Source: CAZKWG01 sp964615375 (GTDB taxonomy: Bacteria > Myxococcota_A > UBA796 > CAZKWG01). Taken from it: DNA of 64,000 nucleotides. A program made the translations under genes and the position numbers. The notes beneath the pieces were generated by a model. That model made no database searches and was not told the origin of the DNA. It saw only the letters and a program-made list of their open reading frames with translations. Location: the NCBI GenBank assembly GCA_964615375.1, contig CAZTOW010000050.1, positions 6,867 through 70,866 on the forward strand, given 5' to 3'. Within the stretch, counting starts at the first letter, position 1, and each line of letters opens with the position of its first letter. This document shows, piece after piece, positions 25,443 through 33,408 of this stretch.

Positions 25443-26642
25443 TCAGCCCGCGGTAGCGCCCTCGGCCAGGGCCTCGTCCAGCGCGTCGAGCACCCGGGGG
25501 ACCTCGTCCAGCGCGTTCGGCCAGTGGGGCCCGAAGCGCAGGCGGCCGTCGGGCATGGCGGCGACCACCCCGCGCTCCCCCAGCGCGCTCACCAGCGGAC
25601 CGAGCGCCACGCCCTCGGGGGGCCGCAGGGCGAGGATGTTCGATCGAAGCGCGGGATCCCGGGCCCGCAGGCTCTGGAAGCCGCGCGCGACCAGCCCCGC
25701 CTCCAGCGCGTCCAGGTAGCGGCCGACGTGGGCGTGGATGGCCCCGGTCCCCAGCGCAGAGATCAGCTCTACCGCGGCCTCCAGGGCGGCGAAGCCCAGC
25801 GTGTTCTGGGCGCCGACCTCGAAGACGTCCGCGCTCTGCTTCAGCGGCCGGTCGTAGCGCAGGTGGCCCTCGCCCTCGAAGAGGAAGGTCCACCCGTCCT
25901 GGTGGGAGAGCCAGCCGGCCAGGTGCGGGCGCAGGGCGGCGACGCGGGCGGGGTGAACGTAGAGGAAGGCCGCGCCCTCCAGCCCCATCAGCCACTTGTG
26001 GCTCCCGCAGGTGAGGTAGTCCACCTCCGCCGCCAGATCCTCGGTGGGCAGCGCGCCCACGGCCTGGATGCCGTCCACGAAGAGCTCGGCCCCGTGCGCG
26101 CGGCAGAGGCGAGCCATCTCCAGCACCGGCATGCGCAGCCCGGTCTGGAACTGCACGGCGCTCACCGCGACCAGGCGGACCCCGCGGCGGAGCTCGTCTT
26201 CCAGGCGCCCGAGCCCGTCGCCTGAGCCGTCGGCGTAGCCGTCCAGCGGCAGGAGCGTGTGGCGGAGCTGGTAGAGCTCGGCGGCGCGCTGCCAGGGGGT
26301 GACGTTCGTGGGGAACTCGCCCTGGAAGCCGAGGATCCGGTCGCCCGCCCGCCAGGGGAAGCACATGGCGACGGCGATGACGCCCTGCGAGGTGCTGCCG
26401 ACCAGCCCGAGATCGGCGGGCGAGGCCCCGATCAGCGGGGCCAGCAGGCCCTTGAGCCGCAGGCGCTGCCGCATCCAGTCGCCGAACGCGCCCGAGCCGC
26501 GCCGCGCGTAGTCGTCCACCACCGTCCGCGCCGCCGCCTGCACGGCCGACGAGGCCGGCGAGACGCCGCAGTGGTTCAGGTAGGCCGTGGCCTGGAGCTC
26601 GGGGAAGAGGGCGCGGTCGCCGAGGGCGGGGGCAGGGAGCAT
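25443..26642 (-). CDS. PLP-dependent aminotransferase class V family enzyme
   Basis: The 399-residue protein has the fold-type I, class V layout (cysteine desulfurase / kynureninase / isopenicillin epimerase group). The PLP lysine is K216 in TCGSHKWLMG, the PLP-ring Asp is D190 in LFVDGIQAVG, and the phosphate-binding STSQG is at residues 83-87. The region AYLNHCGVSP near the N-terminus binds substrate in this group. It lacks the mobile active-site Cys loop expected of a desulfurase, so a lyase, epimerase or transaminase role on an unknown amino acid is more likely. It is divergent from the thioesterase with only 23 bases between the start codons, so the two share overlapping control DNA. Confidence 0.82.
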   Translation of the reverse strand: MLPAPALGDRALFPELQATAYLNHCGVSPASSAVQAAARTVVDDYARRGSGAFGDWMRQRLRLKGLLAPLIGASPADLGLVGSTSQGVIAVAMCFPWRAGDRILGFQGEFPTNVTPWQRAAELYQLRHTLLPLDGYADGSGDGLGRLEDELRRGVRLVAVSAVQFQTGLRMPVLEMARLCRAHGAELFVDGIQAVGALPTEDLAAEVDYLTCGSHKWLMGLEGAAFLYVHPARVAALRPHLAGWLSHQDGWTFLFEGEGHLRYDRPLKQSADVFEVGAQNTLGFAALEAAVELISALGTGAIHAHVGRYLDALEAGLVARGFQSLRARDPALRSNILALRPPEGVALGPLVSALGERGVVAAMPDGRLRFGPHWPNALDEVPRVLDALDEALAEGATAG

Positions 26643-26665
26643 CGGCTCCGGTTATCCCAGCCACC

Positions 26666-27160
26666 ATGGAATGCGTCAAGCCCGCCCTCACCCGCGTCGA
26701 GATGACCCAGATCGTGCTGCCCCCGCACACGAACAACCACGGCACCGCGTTCGGCGGCCAGATCGCGGCCTGGGCCGACATCTGCGCCTCCGTCGCCGCC
26801 CGCCGCTTCTGCAAGGGCCCGGTGGTGACGGTGTCCATGGACAGCCTGCACTTCCTCCTCCCGATTAAACTAGGCATGATAGTCACCTTCCGCGCCCAGG
26901 TGAACCAGGCCTGGCGCTCGTCGATGGAGATCGGCGTGCGGGTGGACGCGGAGGACGAGGCGACCGGCCTGCGCCAGCGCTGCTCCAGCGCCTACTTCAC
27001 CTTCGTCGCGCTGGACGAGGACGGCAGGCCGCGGCCGGTCCCCGCGCTGGATCCGGGTGAGGACGCCGAGGATCAGCGGCGGGCCCGGGAGGCTCAGATC
27101 CGACGGGACGGGCGCCTGCAGGTGCGCGCCCTGCTCCAGAGCCGGCGCGCGCAGGGCTGA
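26666..27160 (+). CDS. Acyl-CoA thioesterase, hotdog fold (YciA/BACH type)
   Basis: The 164-residue protein has the single-hotdog signature: PPHTNNHGTAFGGQIAAWAD at residues 19-38, with N24/H25 and the catalytic Asp, followed by VVTVSMDSLHFLLPIKLG, which forms the long strand around the acyl pocket. It should hydrolyse acyl-CoA to free acid and CoA in the cytoplasm. The C-terminal 35 residues are charged and not part of the fold. It is convergent with the haem lipoprotein gene with four bases between the stops. Confidence 0.88.
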   Translation: MECVKPALTRVEMTQIVLPPHTNNHGTAFGGQIAAWADICASVAARRFCKGPVVTVSMDSLHFLLPIKLGMIVTFRAQVNQAWRSSMEIGVRVDAEDEATGLRQRCSSAYFTFVALDEDGRPRPVPALDPGEDAEDQRRAREAQIRRDGRLQVRALLQSRRAQG

Positions 27161-27164
27161 GAGC

Positions 27165-27485
27165 CTACTCCGCGCAGCTCAGCAGCACCTCGAGCTGGTA
27201 GAGGTCGTCCTCGTAGACGCCGCCGCCGAGCGGCATGCTGCCCTCGACCAGCACGGTGCGGCGGATGTCCTCCTCCCGCTCGGCCACGTCCTCCCAGGTG
27301 TCGAAGACCTGGTCGGGCGGGGCGCCGTTGCGGTCGGTGGTGGCGCTGCCGTGGCAGGCCTGGCACCAGGTCAGGAAGAAGCCCTCGCCCCAGCCCTCCC
27401 AGGTGACCTCGGGGGCGGTGGCGCAGTCGATGGCAGAGTCGCCGCCCTTGTCCTGGCAGGCCAGCAGCAGGACGAGGGCGAGCAC
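27165..27485 (-). CDS. Small haem-binding (cytochrome c-type) lipoprotein
   Basis: The 106-residue protein starts at a GTG (27485) with the signal VLALVLLLAC, a lipobox. It contains one haem-attachment motif, CQACH, within TWCQACHGSAT, and a possible distal ligand Met in EGSMPLGG. The layout is that of a small mono-haem cytochrome c-like domain anchored to the outer or inner membrane. It lies two bases after the stop of the FG-GAP gene upstream, so the two form an operon. A GGGAG ribosome site lies inside the upstream gene's last codons. Its electron partner is unknown. Confidence 0.75.
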   Translation of the reverse strand: MLALVLLLACQDKGGDSAIDCATAPEVTWEGWGEGFFLTWCQACHGSATTDRNGAPPDQVFDTWEDVAEREEDIRRTVLVEGSMPLGGGVYEDDLYQLEVLLSCAE

Positions 27486-27487
27486 GA

Positions 27488-28765
27488 CTAGAGGCTCCCG
27501 GCCGCGAGGTTCCAGGTGAACGTGCTGCGGGCCAGCTTGCCGATGAGCGTGCCCTCGATGGTCTTCGTGTCCGGGTTCCAGACGTACTGCTTGAGCTCCG
27601 CCTGGTCGTCCGCCGCCACGTACATCTCGGGCTTGCCGTCGCCGTCCAGGTCCGTGACGAAGGTGGAGTGCTCGAAGCCGCTCGAGTTCTTGTCGATGTT
27701 CGTCGCCGTCCAGGTCCCGCCCTCCTCCTTGAGCCACCAGATGCCGCTCTTCATCGCGCTGGCGATCAGCTCCTTCTTGCCGTCCTGGTCGAGGTCGGCG
27801 GGCACCAGGAAGCGGGTCTGCTTGTCGTCGATGGTGGCGATGTCCTCGCTGGTGAACGCGCCCTTCTTGCCCGCCTTGTACTGGCGGATGACGACGGGCA
27901 CCTTGGCGGACTCGCCCTTCTTCTGCTCGGCCTCCAGCACGGCGAAGATCTCGGCCTTGCCGTCGCCGGTCAGGTCGTGGATGAGGATCTCCTTGGCGTG
28001 GGTGGCCCCGTACTGCTCGACCATGGTGCGCTGGTAGGTCGTGCCGTCCCAGCGGTACATGACGAAGGCGCCCGCCTGCGAGCCCTGGCTGCTGTTGCGG
28101 CCGGTGGGCGTGGCGAAGAACTCCATCTTGCCGTCGCCGTCGATGTCGCCGATCTCGATCTCGTGGACGAAGGTGTCGGCCGTCTTGTCCAGCTCGAAGA
28201 CGTTGTTCGGGTCGTCGGGGTTGTAGACGATGACCACGCCCGCGTCGTGGGTGGCGATGACGAGCTCGTCCTTGCCGTCCCCGTCCACGTCGCCGATCTC
28301 CAGATCGCGGAAGCGGTCGAACTTCCCGCCGAAGTCGCGCTCCAGCAGGGTCTGCTGCTTCCAGGCGCCACCCTCGAAGGTCCAGCGCTTGAGCAGCGCC
28401 TTCTCCGCGCCGATGGTGATGAGGCCGCCGTCATGGAACAGCGCCTTGTGGAAGACGTTGCTGTCCGGGTCCTCCAGCCGGCTGGACTTCCAGCCGTCCG
28501 GGGTCTTGCGCCAGATCTCCAGGCGGGCCGGCATCGTGACCGGCTTGTTGTCGGCGCCCTTCCAGAACCAGGCCTGGCTCAGCACGACGGACGGGTAGGG
28601 GCCGCCCACCAGCGGATCCTGCACGGGCTTGGGCGGCTCCTCCTTGGCGGGGGCCGCGGGCTTCTCGGCGGGCTTCTCGGCGGGCTTCTCGCCGGAGCAG
28701 ACGGTGAGCGCGGCGCCGACGGTCAGCGCGATCAGGGTCAGGACAGGGAGTCTCCACGAGCGCAT
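27488..28765 (-). CDS. FG-GAP/VCBS-repeat secreted protein
   Basis: The 425-residue protein starts at the ATG at 28765 with a hydrophobic signal ending near TVCSGE, then a Lys/Pro/Glu-rich spacer (about residues 30-52) and a seven-blade propeller built of FG-GAP/VCBS repeats. Repeat loops such as GDVDGDGKDELVIATHD, GDIDGDGKMEFFATP, DLTGDGKAEIFAV, DLDQDGKKELIASAM and DLDGDGKPEMYVA each bind calcium. The residue before the Cys is Val, unusual for a lipobox, so it may be secreted rather than lipidated. It is co-transcribed with the small haem lipoprotein. Its ligand is unknown. Confidence 0.8.
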   Translation of the reverse strand: MRSWRLPVLTLIALTVGAALTVCSGEKPAEKPAEKPAAPAKEEPPKPVQDPLVGGPYPSVVLSQAWFWKGADNKPVTMPARLEIWRKTPDGWKSSRLEDPDSNVFHKALFHDGGLITIGAEKALLKRWTFEGGAWKQQTLLERDFGGKFDRFRDLEIGDVDGDGKDELVIATHDAGVVIVYNPDDPNNVFELDKTADTFVHEIEIGDIDGDGKMEFFATPTGRNSSQGSQAGAFVMYRWDGTTYQRTMVEQYGATHAKEILIHDLTGDGKAEIFAVLEAEQKKGESAKVPVVIRQYKAGKKGAFTSEDIATIDDKQTRFLVPADLDQDGKKELIASAMKSGIWWLKEEGGTWTATNIDKNSSGFEHSTFVTDLDGDGKPEMYVAADDQAELKQYVWNPDTKTIEGTLIGKLARSTFTWNLAAGSL

Positions 28766-28844
28766 CAGGGCTGCCTCCAGACCAGAGCGTCTAGCCTCGC
28801 GCGGGCGGTCGAGCAACGAGGGCCCGGCGGGTTAAGGGGAGCGG

Positions 28845-29375
28845 ATGCACCGCCTCGACGAGAACCGCCCCTTCCTGCCCCTCAACATCGCCGTGCTCAC
28901 GGTCTCCGACACGCGCACGCTGGAGACCGACACCTCCGGCCAGACCCTGGTCGATCGCCTGCAGGCCGCCGGGCACCGGCTCGCCGCGCGCGCCATCGTG
29001 CGCGACGACCGGCCGGACATCGAGGCGCAGCTCCGCGTGTGGATCGACGACCCTCAGGTGGACGTGGTCATCAGCACGGGCGGGACGGGGCTCACCGGGC
29101 GGGACACGACGCCCGAGGCCTTCGCCGCGGTCTGGGAGAAGGAGATCCCCGGCTTCGGTGAGCTCTTCCGCTGGGTGAGCTGGCCCAAGATCGGGACCAG
29201 CACCATCCAGTCGCGCGCCGTGGGGGGCCTGGCCAACGGGACATGGCTCTTCGCGCTGCCCGGCTCGACCGGCGCCTGCAAGGACGGCTGGGACGAGATC
29301 CTGAAGTGGCAGCTCGACAACCGGACCCGACCCTGCAACTTCGTGGAGCTCATCCCTCGGCTTCGGGAGCGTTGA
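28845..29375 (+). CDS. moaB: Molybdenum cofactor biosynthesis protein B
   Basis: The 176-residue protein matches MoaB/MogA: NIAVLTVSDTR at residues 14-24, the glycine motif VVISTGGTGLTGRD at about 69-82, and LPGSTGAC near residue 143. MoaB/MogA adenylates molybdopterin before metal insertion in the cytoplasm. The length and the TPEAFAAVWEKEIPGFGELF region fit MoaB. It is monocistronic here; no other moa/moe gene is in the window, but a molybdopterin oxidoreductase lies 12 kb downstream. The ATG follows AGGGGA. Confidence 0.93.
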   Translation: MHRLDENRPFLPLNIAVLTVSDTRTLETDTSGQTLVDRLQAAGHRLAARAIVRDDRPDIEAQLRVWIDDPQVDVVISTGGTGLTGRDTTPEAFAAVWEKEIPGFGELFRWVSWPKIGTSTIQSRAVGGLANGTWLFALPGSTGACKDGWDEILKWQLDNRTRPCNFVELIPRLRER

Positions 29376-29443
29376 GGGCGCCTTCCTTGCCCGGCGGGGG
29401 CCAACCGTGGCACATTGAGCGCTCCTCGCTGGAGTGAACCGTG

Positions 29444-31351
29444 ATGCTCCGTATCGCCGCCCTCGCCGCCTGCCTGCTGCTGGGGGGCTTCGCCCGACCC
29501 GCCGAGGCGGCGGGCCCGCCGTCCGTGGACACCGCGATCCGACTCCAGGGCGCGACCGGCAAGGACGCGGCGATCATCGTGGGCAACGAGGCCTACCAGG
29601 CGCTGCCCCAGGCCACCTACGCGGGCGTGGACGCGCGCGCCGCCCGCGACCTGCTGATGAACGGGCTGGGCATCTCCAAGTCCCGCGTGCTCTTCGCCGA
29701 GAACGTCACCAACGCCCAGCTCCAGGACACCATCAAGCGCGGCGTGGGGCGCGTGAAGAAGGGCGGGACGCTCTGGATCTACTACGCGGGCTATGGGGCG
29801 AGCGCGGCGGGCCAGCGCACCCTGCTGGGCGTGGACACCACCCCGGAGAGCCTGGAGAAGGGCGGGATGCCCCTGGACACGCTGCTCGCCACGGCCAGCC
29901 GCTCGGCGGCGGGCAGGGTGATCGTCATCGTGGACGCGGGCTTCGGCGGGGTGGGGCGCGACGCGCTGCCCCTGGTGCCGGATCGGGCGCTGCCCGCGCC
30001 GAAGGGCGCGCCGGCCGTGGCGAACAACACCGTGGTCTGGCTGGCGGACACGGGCGGGCGGACGGTGGGCGGCTACCCCGACGGGCGGCACGGCATGTTC
30101 ACCTGGCTGGCCCTGGGCGCGATGCGCGGCTGGGCGGACGGCGCGCTGCCGGGCTCGGAGCGCGACGGCAAGGTCACGTTGGACGAGGCCCAGTACTACG
30201 TGAGCTGGACCGGCCGGCGCATGGGCAGGCCCATGGTCCCGAGCGAGGAGAGCCGGGCCGATCAGGCGCGGTGGGTGCTCTCCCAGGGCGGGGTGGAGAA
30301 GGGCCCGTCGAACGAGCAGCTGGCCGAGCTGACCAGCGCCGACCGCGCGCGCCGCTTCGCCACCGCCGAGGAGCGCCTGCGCGCCGAGGCCGCCGCCTTC
30401 TGGCAGCAGACCAACGCGCTGGCCCAGAAGGGCGGGCCGGAGGGTCAGCAGGCCCTCCGCGCCTTCATCGACGAGTACCAGATGCCCGTGGTCTCGGTGG
30501 AGTGGGTGGTCTTCCTGCCCGAGGTGCTGGAGGCCCAGCGGGCGCTGGCGACCTACGGCGCGGGCGGGGCGGTCGCGAAGGTGGACGCGGGCAAGCCGGA
30601 CGCGGGCAAGCCAGACGCGGGCAAGCCGGACGCGGGCAAGCCAGACGCGGGCAAGCCGGACGCAGGCAAGCCAGACGCAGGCAAGCCAGACGCCGGCAAG
30701 CCGGACGCCGGGAAGACCGTCACGACTCCGACCGCTCCCCCGCCGGTTGCCAGCGTCAACTGCGACGATCTCGTGGCCCTGGAGGGCCTGAGCCTGCTCG
30801 GCCAGCTCAGCCCGGAGCAGGTGACCTGCCTGCAGGGCAAGCTCGCCACCAGCCGCGTGCAGACCACGCGCAACAAGCTCTCCCGCCTGCTCCTGGTCAA
30901 CGCCCAGACCCGCGGCGACATCCCCCAGTGGGAGGCGCTGATGCGGCGCCACCTCGAGGAGATCGACCGCTCCGACCCCGCGCTCTGCATGGTCTACGCG
31001 GTCCACCTCCACAAGAAGGGCGCGGAGTTCGACGACGAGGCGATCTACTGGGCCGCCTACGCGCTGGAGAACAAGCAGGTGTGGACCGGCGACGAGTACG
31101 TCAAGCGCGTCTACAGCCTGCTGCGCCTGCGGGCTGAGGCCGCCCACACCCTCTGGGGCGCCTCCGAGAAGGCCTACCAGCAGGACGCGACCGACGAGAA
31201 CGACGCCATCGCCAAGGAGTACCGCGGCATGGCCAAGGACTTCTCGCGCGAGTGGCTGGACTATGCCCGCGCCAGCGGCCAGGACTTCAAGCTGGCCCTG
31301 GAGCTCTGCCGCAGCGCCTCGGGCAGCGACGCCTTCTGCCAGGTGAAGTAA
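29444..31351 (+). CDS. Secreted caspase-fold protein lacking the catalytic His-Cys dyad
   Basis: The 635-residue protein has a signal peptide (about residues 1-24) and a caspase-like domain at about 40-190 with AIIVGNEAYQALPQATYAGVDARAA, a typical peptidase C14 start. The catalytic His position reads Tyr117 (YYAGYG instead of YYSGHG) and the Cys position reads Gly166 (VDAGFG), so both active residues are missing. A Lys-Pro-Asp-Ala-Gly repeat tract (about 380-425) and a helical C-terminal domain with several Cys follow. It is probably a binding or scaffold pseudoprotease in the envelope. ATG 29444 is used; a GTG at 29441 in the same frame is equally possible with the ribosome site GGAG. Confidence 0.8.
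   Translation: MLRIAALAACLLLGGFARPAEAAGPPSVDTAIRLQGATGKDAAIIVGNEAYQALPQATYAGVDARAARDLLMNGLGISKSRVLFAENVTNAQLQDTIKRGVGRVKKGGTLWIYYAGYGASAAGQRTLLGVDTTPESLEKGGMPLDTLLATASRSAAGRVIVIVDAGFGGVGRDALPLVPDRALPAPKGAPAVANNTVVWLADTGGRTVGGYPDGRHGMFTWLALGAMRGWADGALPGSERDGKVTLDEAQYYVSWTGRRMGRPMVPSEESRADQARWVLSQGGVEKGPSNEQLAELTSADRARRFATAEERLRAEAAAFWQQTNALAQKGGPEGQQALRAFIDEYQMPVVSVEWVVFLPEVLEAQRALATYGAGGAVAKVDAGKPDAGKPDAGKPDAGKPDAGKPDAGKPDAGKPDAGKPDAGKTVTTPTAPPPVASVNCDDLVALEGLSLLGQLSPEQVTCLQGKLATSRVQTTRNKLSRLLLVNAQTRGDIPQWEALMRRHLEEIDRSDPALCMVYAVHLHKKGAEFDDEAIYWAAYALENKQVWTGDEYVKRVYSLLRLRAEAAHTLWGASEKAYQQDATDENDAIAKEYRGMAKDFSREWLDYARASGQDFKLALELCRSASGSDAFCQVK
30580..30717 (+). repeat. In-frame 15-base repeat encoding Lys-Pro-Asp-Ala-Gly units
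   Basis: About nine units of GACGCGGGCAAGCCG with small variations encode a pentapeptide repeat in the caspase-fold protein. Units are 15 bases long, so gain or loss keeps the frame. The tract probably serves as an extended spacer between the pseudo-caspase domain and the C-terminal domain. Confidence 0.9.
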
Positions 31352-31489
31352 GGCGGCCAGGGGAAGCAGCCCCCGGCCGGGCCGTGCGCAGCGCAGGCGA
31401 GACCTTCGCCGCCAGATATCCTGTTTTGGGTTGAGCCCTTCCCTCCCCCAGACTGAACATGCGATCCTGGGGGCCAGAGGGATCTGCTC

Positions 31490-33403
31490 ATGCTCGACTT
31501 CCTCTTCGGCAAGCCCGAAGACCACGACCACGCTCACGACCACGAGTTCGTCGCCCCCGAGTGGGCGGACACCGAGCCGCCCGACTTCGCCCCCTGGGGC
31601 AACGACGCCCGGCAGTCGGAGATCGAGGAGGACCCCGTCTGCGTGGACGAGGAGCCGGTCTGCCTGGAGGAGGAGGCCCCCGAGGAGCAGGTCTGCGAGG
31701 ACCTCGGCGAGGAGGCCGCCGAAGAGGGCCTGAGCGAAGAGGACCTGGCGAAGCTGTCGGAGGCCGAGGGGCTGCTGACCAGCGGCTTCCTGGACCCCAT
31801 CACCGACTGCAACGCGCGCGACGCGGTCACGCTCCTGGAGGGCATGTCGCCCGAGGCCCAGGGCCAGGCGCTGGAGCAGATGGGCGACGAGCAGTTCGCC
31901 TCCCTGCTGGACGAGCTGCCCACCGAGGACAAGGGCCGCTTCGAGGCCATCTACCAGAACATCCAGGACCCGGAGCGTCGCCTGCGCATGTGGGCGGAGT
32001 TCCAGAAGGCCGACGCCGCCAACCGCCGCGACGCCGCCGAAGAGGACGTGGACTTCTGGGACGCGATCAACCCCTTCTCCGACAGCGACGAGGAGTACCG
32101 CAACGGGATGCGGGACAAGATCGTCGACAACACCGAGTCGGAGGTGGACGAGGAGACCCAGTTCCTGCTGGACCGCATCGCCAAGGGCGAGAGCGTCACG
32201 GCCGCCGACGTGGACGAGCTCGCCGCGCGCAAGAAGAAAGAGCTGGACATGGAGATGCAGTACGGCTTCCTGCTGACCAACTCGCTCGGCTGGGAGGCGG
32301 AGGGCGAGCGCCCCGAGCTCCAGCGGCGGACCTGGTCCCTCGACGAGCTCCAGAACGTCGAGGACGGCATGAGCCGGCTCCCCGCGGATCACGTCACCTA
32401 CAACCGTGGGTTGACCGAGATCGAGCGCGTCCAGACCAAGATGGTGAAGCAGGGCGACGGCACCTGGAAGAACAAGACCAACGTGGGCGGCGACGCGGCG
32501 AACGGCAAGATCCGCGTCTTCGACCTCGGCGCCAACCCCGCCTCCGACACCTGGCGCACCGACCGCGACAGCCAGCTGGCCGGGCACGACACCGACCAGC
32601 TCAGCCTGCTGGAGGAGGTCATCACCCACGAGATCGGCCACATCTACGAGGAGAGCTCGGGCCTCGAGCAGAAGTGGCGGGACGCGTCTACCTGGAAGGA
32701 CTGGTCGGAGGACACGCTGCGCCAGCAGCTCGCGAACGACGGCATGGCGCAGGCGGACATCGACCAGTTCATGGAGGACATCAAGACCGGCGACCGCGAG
32801 CACAACGGCAACACCTACCGGAAGAACCACTACGGCGGCTACGTGAGCCACGACACGGGCGCCGTGCCGGTGAGCGACCCCGGCGGCGACGCCGAGTGGA
32901 GCATGGACGACTCCGGCGAGTGGTCCTACGCGGGCGAGACCCAGGGTGAGCACTTCGCCGAGACCTACGCCAAGGCCACCCACGCCCCCGAGGCCCTGCA
33001 CGAGGACCTGATCAGCCAGCCCCAGGCGGCCGTCACCAAGGCCACTGAGGTGCGCGACGCGGCGAAGGCCAACGTCGACGCCCTCGTCGCCGCGGGCGCT
33101 CCCCAGGCCGCCATCGACGCCGCCAACGAGACGCTGAAGAACGCCGAGCAGGAGCTGGTGGACGCCACCGACATCGCCGGCGACCGGCAGGCCCAGTGGA
33201 ACATCATGCGCCAGGACGTCTTCGGGCTCACCGACGACAAGGTCACGGCGGCCACGGACACGCTCAACACCGCGGCCTCCGGGAAGCCCGGCGCCGACGC
33301 GCTCGTCGCCGAGTTCACGGCCGCCAGCGCGCGCTGCGCCACGCCCTGGCAGCTCGAGCACCTGAGAAAGCAGTATATGGATCGCATCAACGCCCTGCCG
33401 TGA
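31490..33403 (+). CDS. Lethal-factor-like zinc metalloprotease, candidate effector
   Basis: The 637-residue protein has no signal peptide. The N-terminus is His/Asp-rich (residues 8-18) and then strongly acidic with several Cys (about 45-75). A helical middle runs to about 330. The zincin core is H380-E-I-G-H384 in THEIGHIYEE, and the probable third ligand is E487 in GEHFAETYA; the pair HExxH plus EHFAE is the pattern of anthrax-lethal-factor-type gluzincins, although the spacer here is longer. The last 120 residues are Ala-rich coiled coil. It could be an injected or lysis-released toxin; no secretion signal is visible. The ATG at 31490 follows GAGGG, and a CCCCCAG/CTGGGGG hairpin lies upstream (31445-31473). 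Confidence 0.7.
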   Translation: MLDFLFGKPEDHDHAHDHEFVAPEWADTEPPDFAPWGNDARQSEIEEDPVCVDEEPVCLEEEAPEEQVCEDLGEEAAEEGLSEEDLAKLSEAEGLLTSGFLDPITDCNARDAVTLLEGMSPEAQGQALEQMGDEQFASLLDELPTEDKGRFEAIYQNIQDPERRLRMWAEFQKADAANRRDAAEEDVDFWDAINPFSDSDEEYRNGMRDKIVDNTESEVDEETQFLLDRIAKGESVTAADVDELAARKKKELDMEMQYGFLLTNSLGWEAEGERPELQRRTWSLDELQNVEDGMSRLPADHVTYNRGLTEIERVQTKMVKQGDGTWKNKTNVGGDAANGKIRVFDLGANPASDTWRTDRDSQLAGHDTDQLSLLEEVITHEIGHIYEESSGLEQKWRDASTWKDWSEDTLRQQLANDGMAQADIDQFMEDIKTGDREHNGNTYRKNHYGGYVSHDTGAVPVSDPGGDAEWSMDDSGEWSYAGETQGEHFAETYAKATHAPEALHEDLISQPQAAVTKATEVRDAAKANVDALVAAGAPQAAIDAANETLKNAEQELVDATDIAGDRQAQWNIMRQDVFGLTDDKVTAATDTLNTAASGKPGADALVAEFTAASARCATPWQLEHLRKQYMDRINALP

Positions 33404-33408
33404 GCGCC

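Noticed and set aside
25443..26642. Calling the class V PLP enzyme a cysteine desulfurase
   Set aside because: The active-site Cys loop near the C-terminus is not visible, and no isc/suf genes are nearby.
30580..30717. Possible CRISPR-like or minisatellite array
   Set aside because: Units are in frame, 15 bases, without spacers, and encode Lys-Pro-Asp-Ala-Gly repeats in a protein, so it is a coding repeat.
29054..33361. A very long minus-strand open frame (about 1435 codons)
   Set aside because: It mirrors the well-supported plus-strand caspase-fold and metalloprotease genes. High GC leaves few stop codons in the opposite frame, and the translation is low-complexity with no domain.
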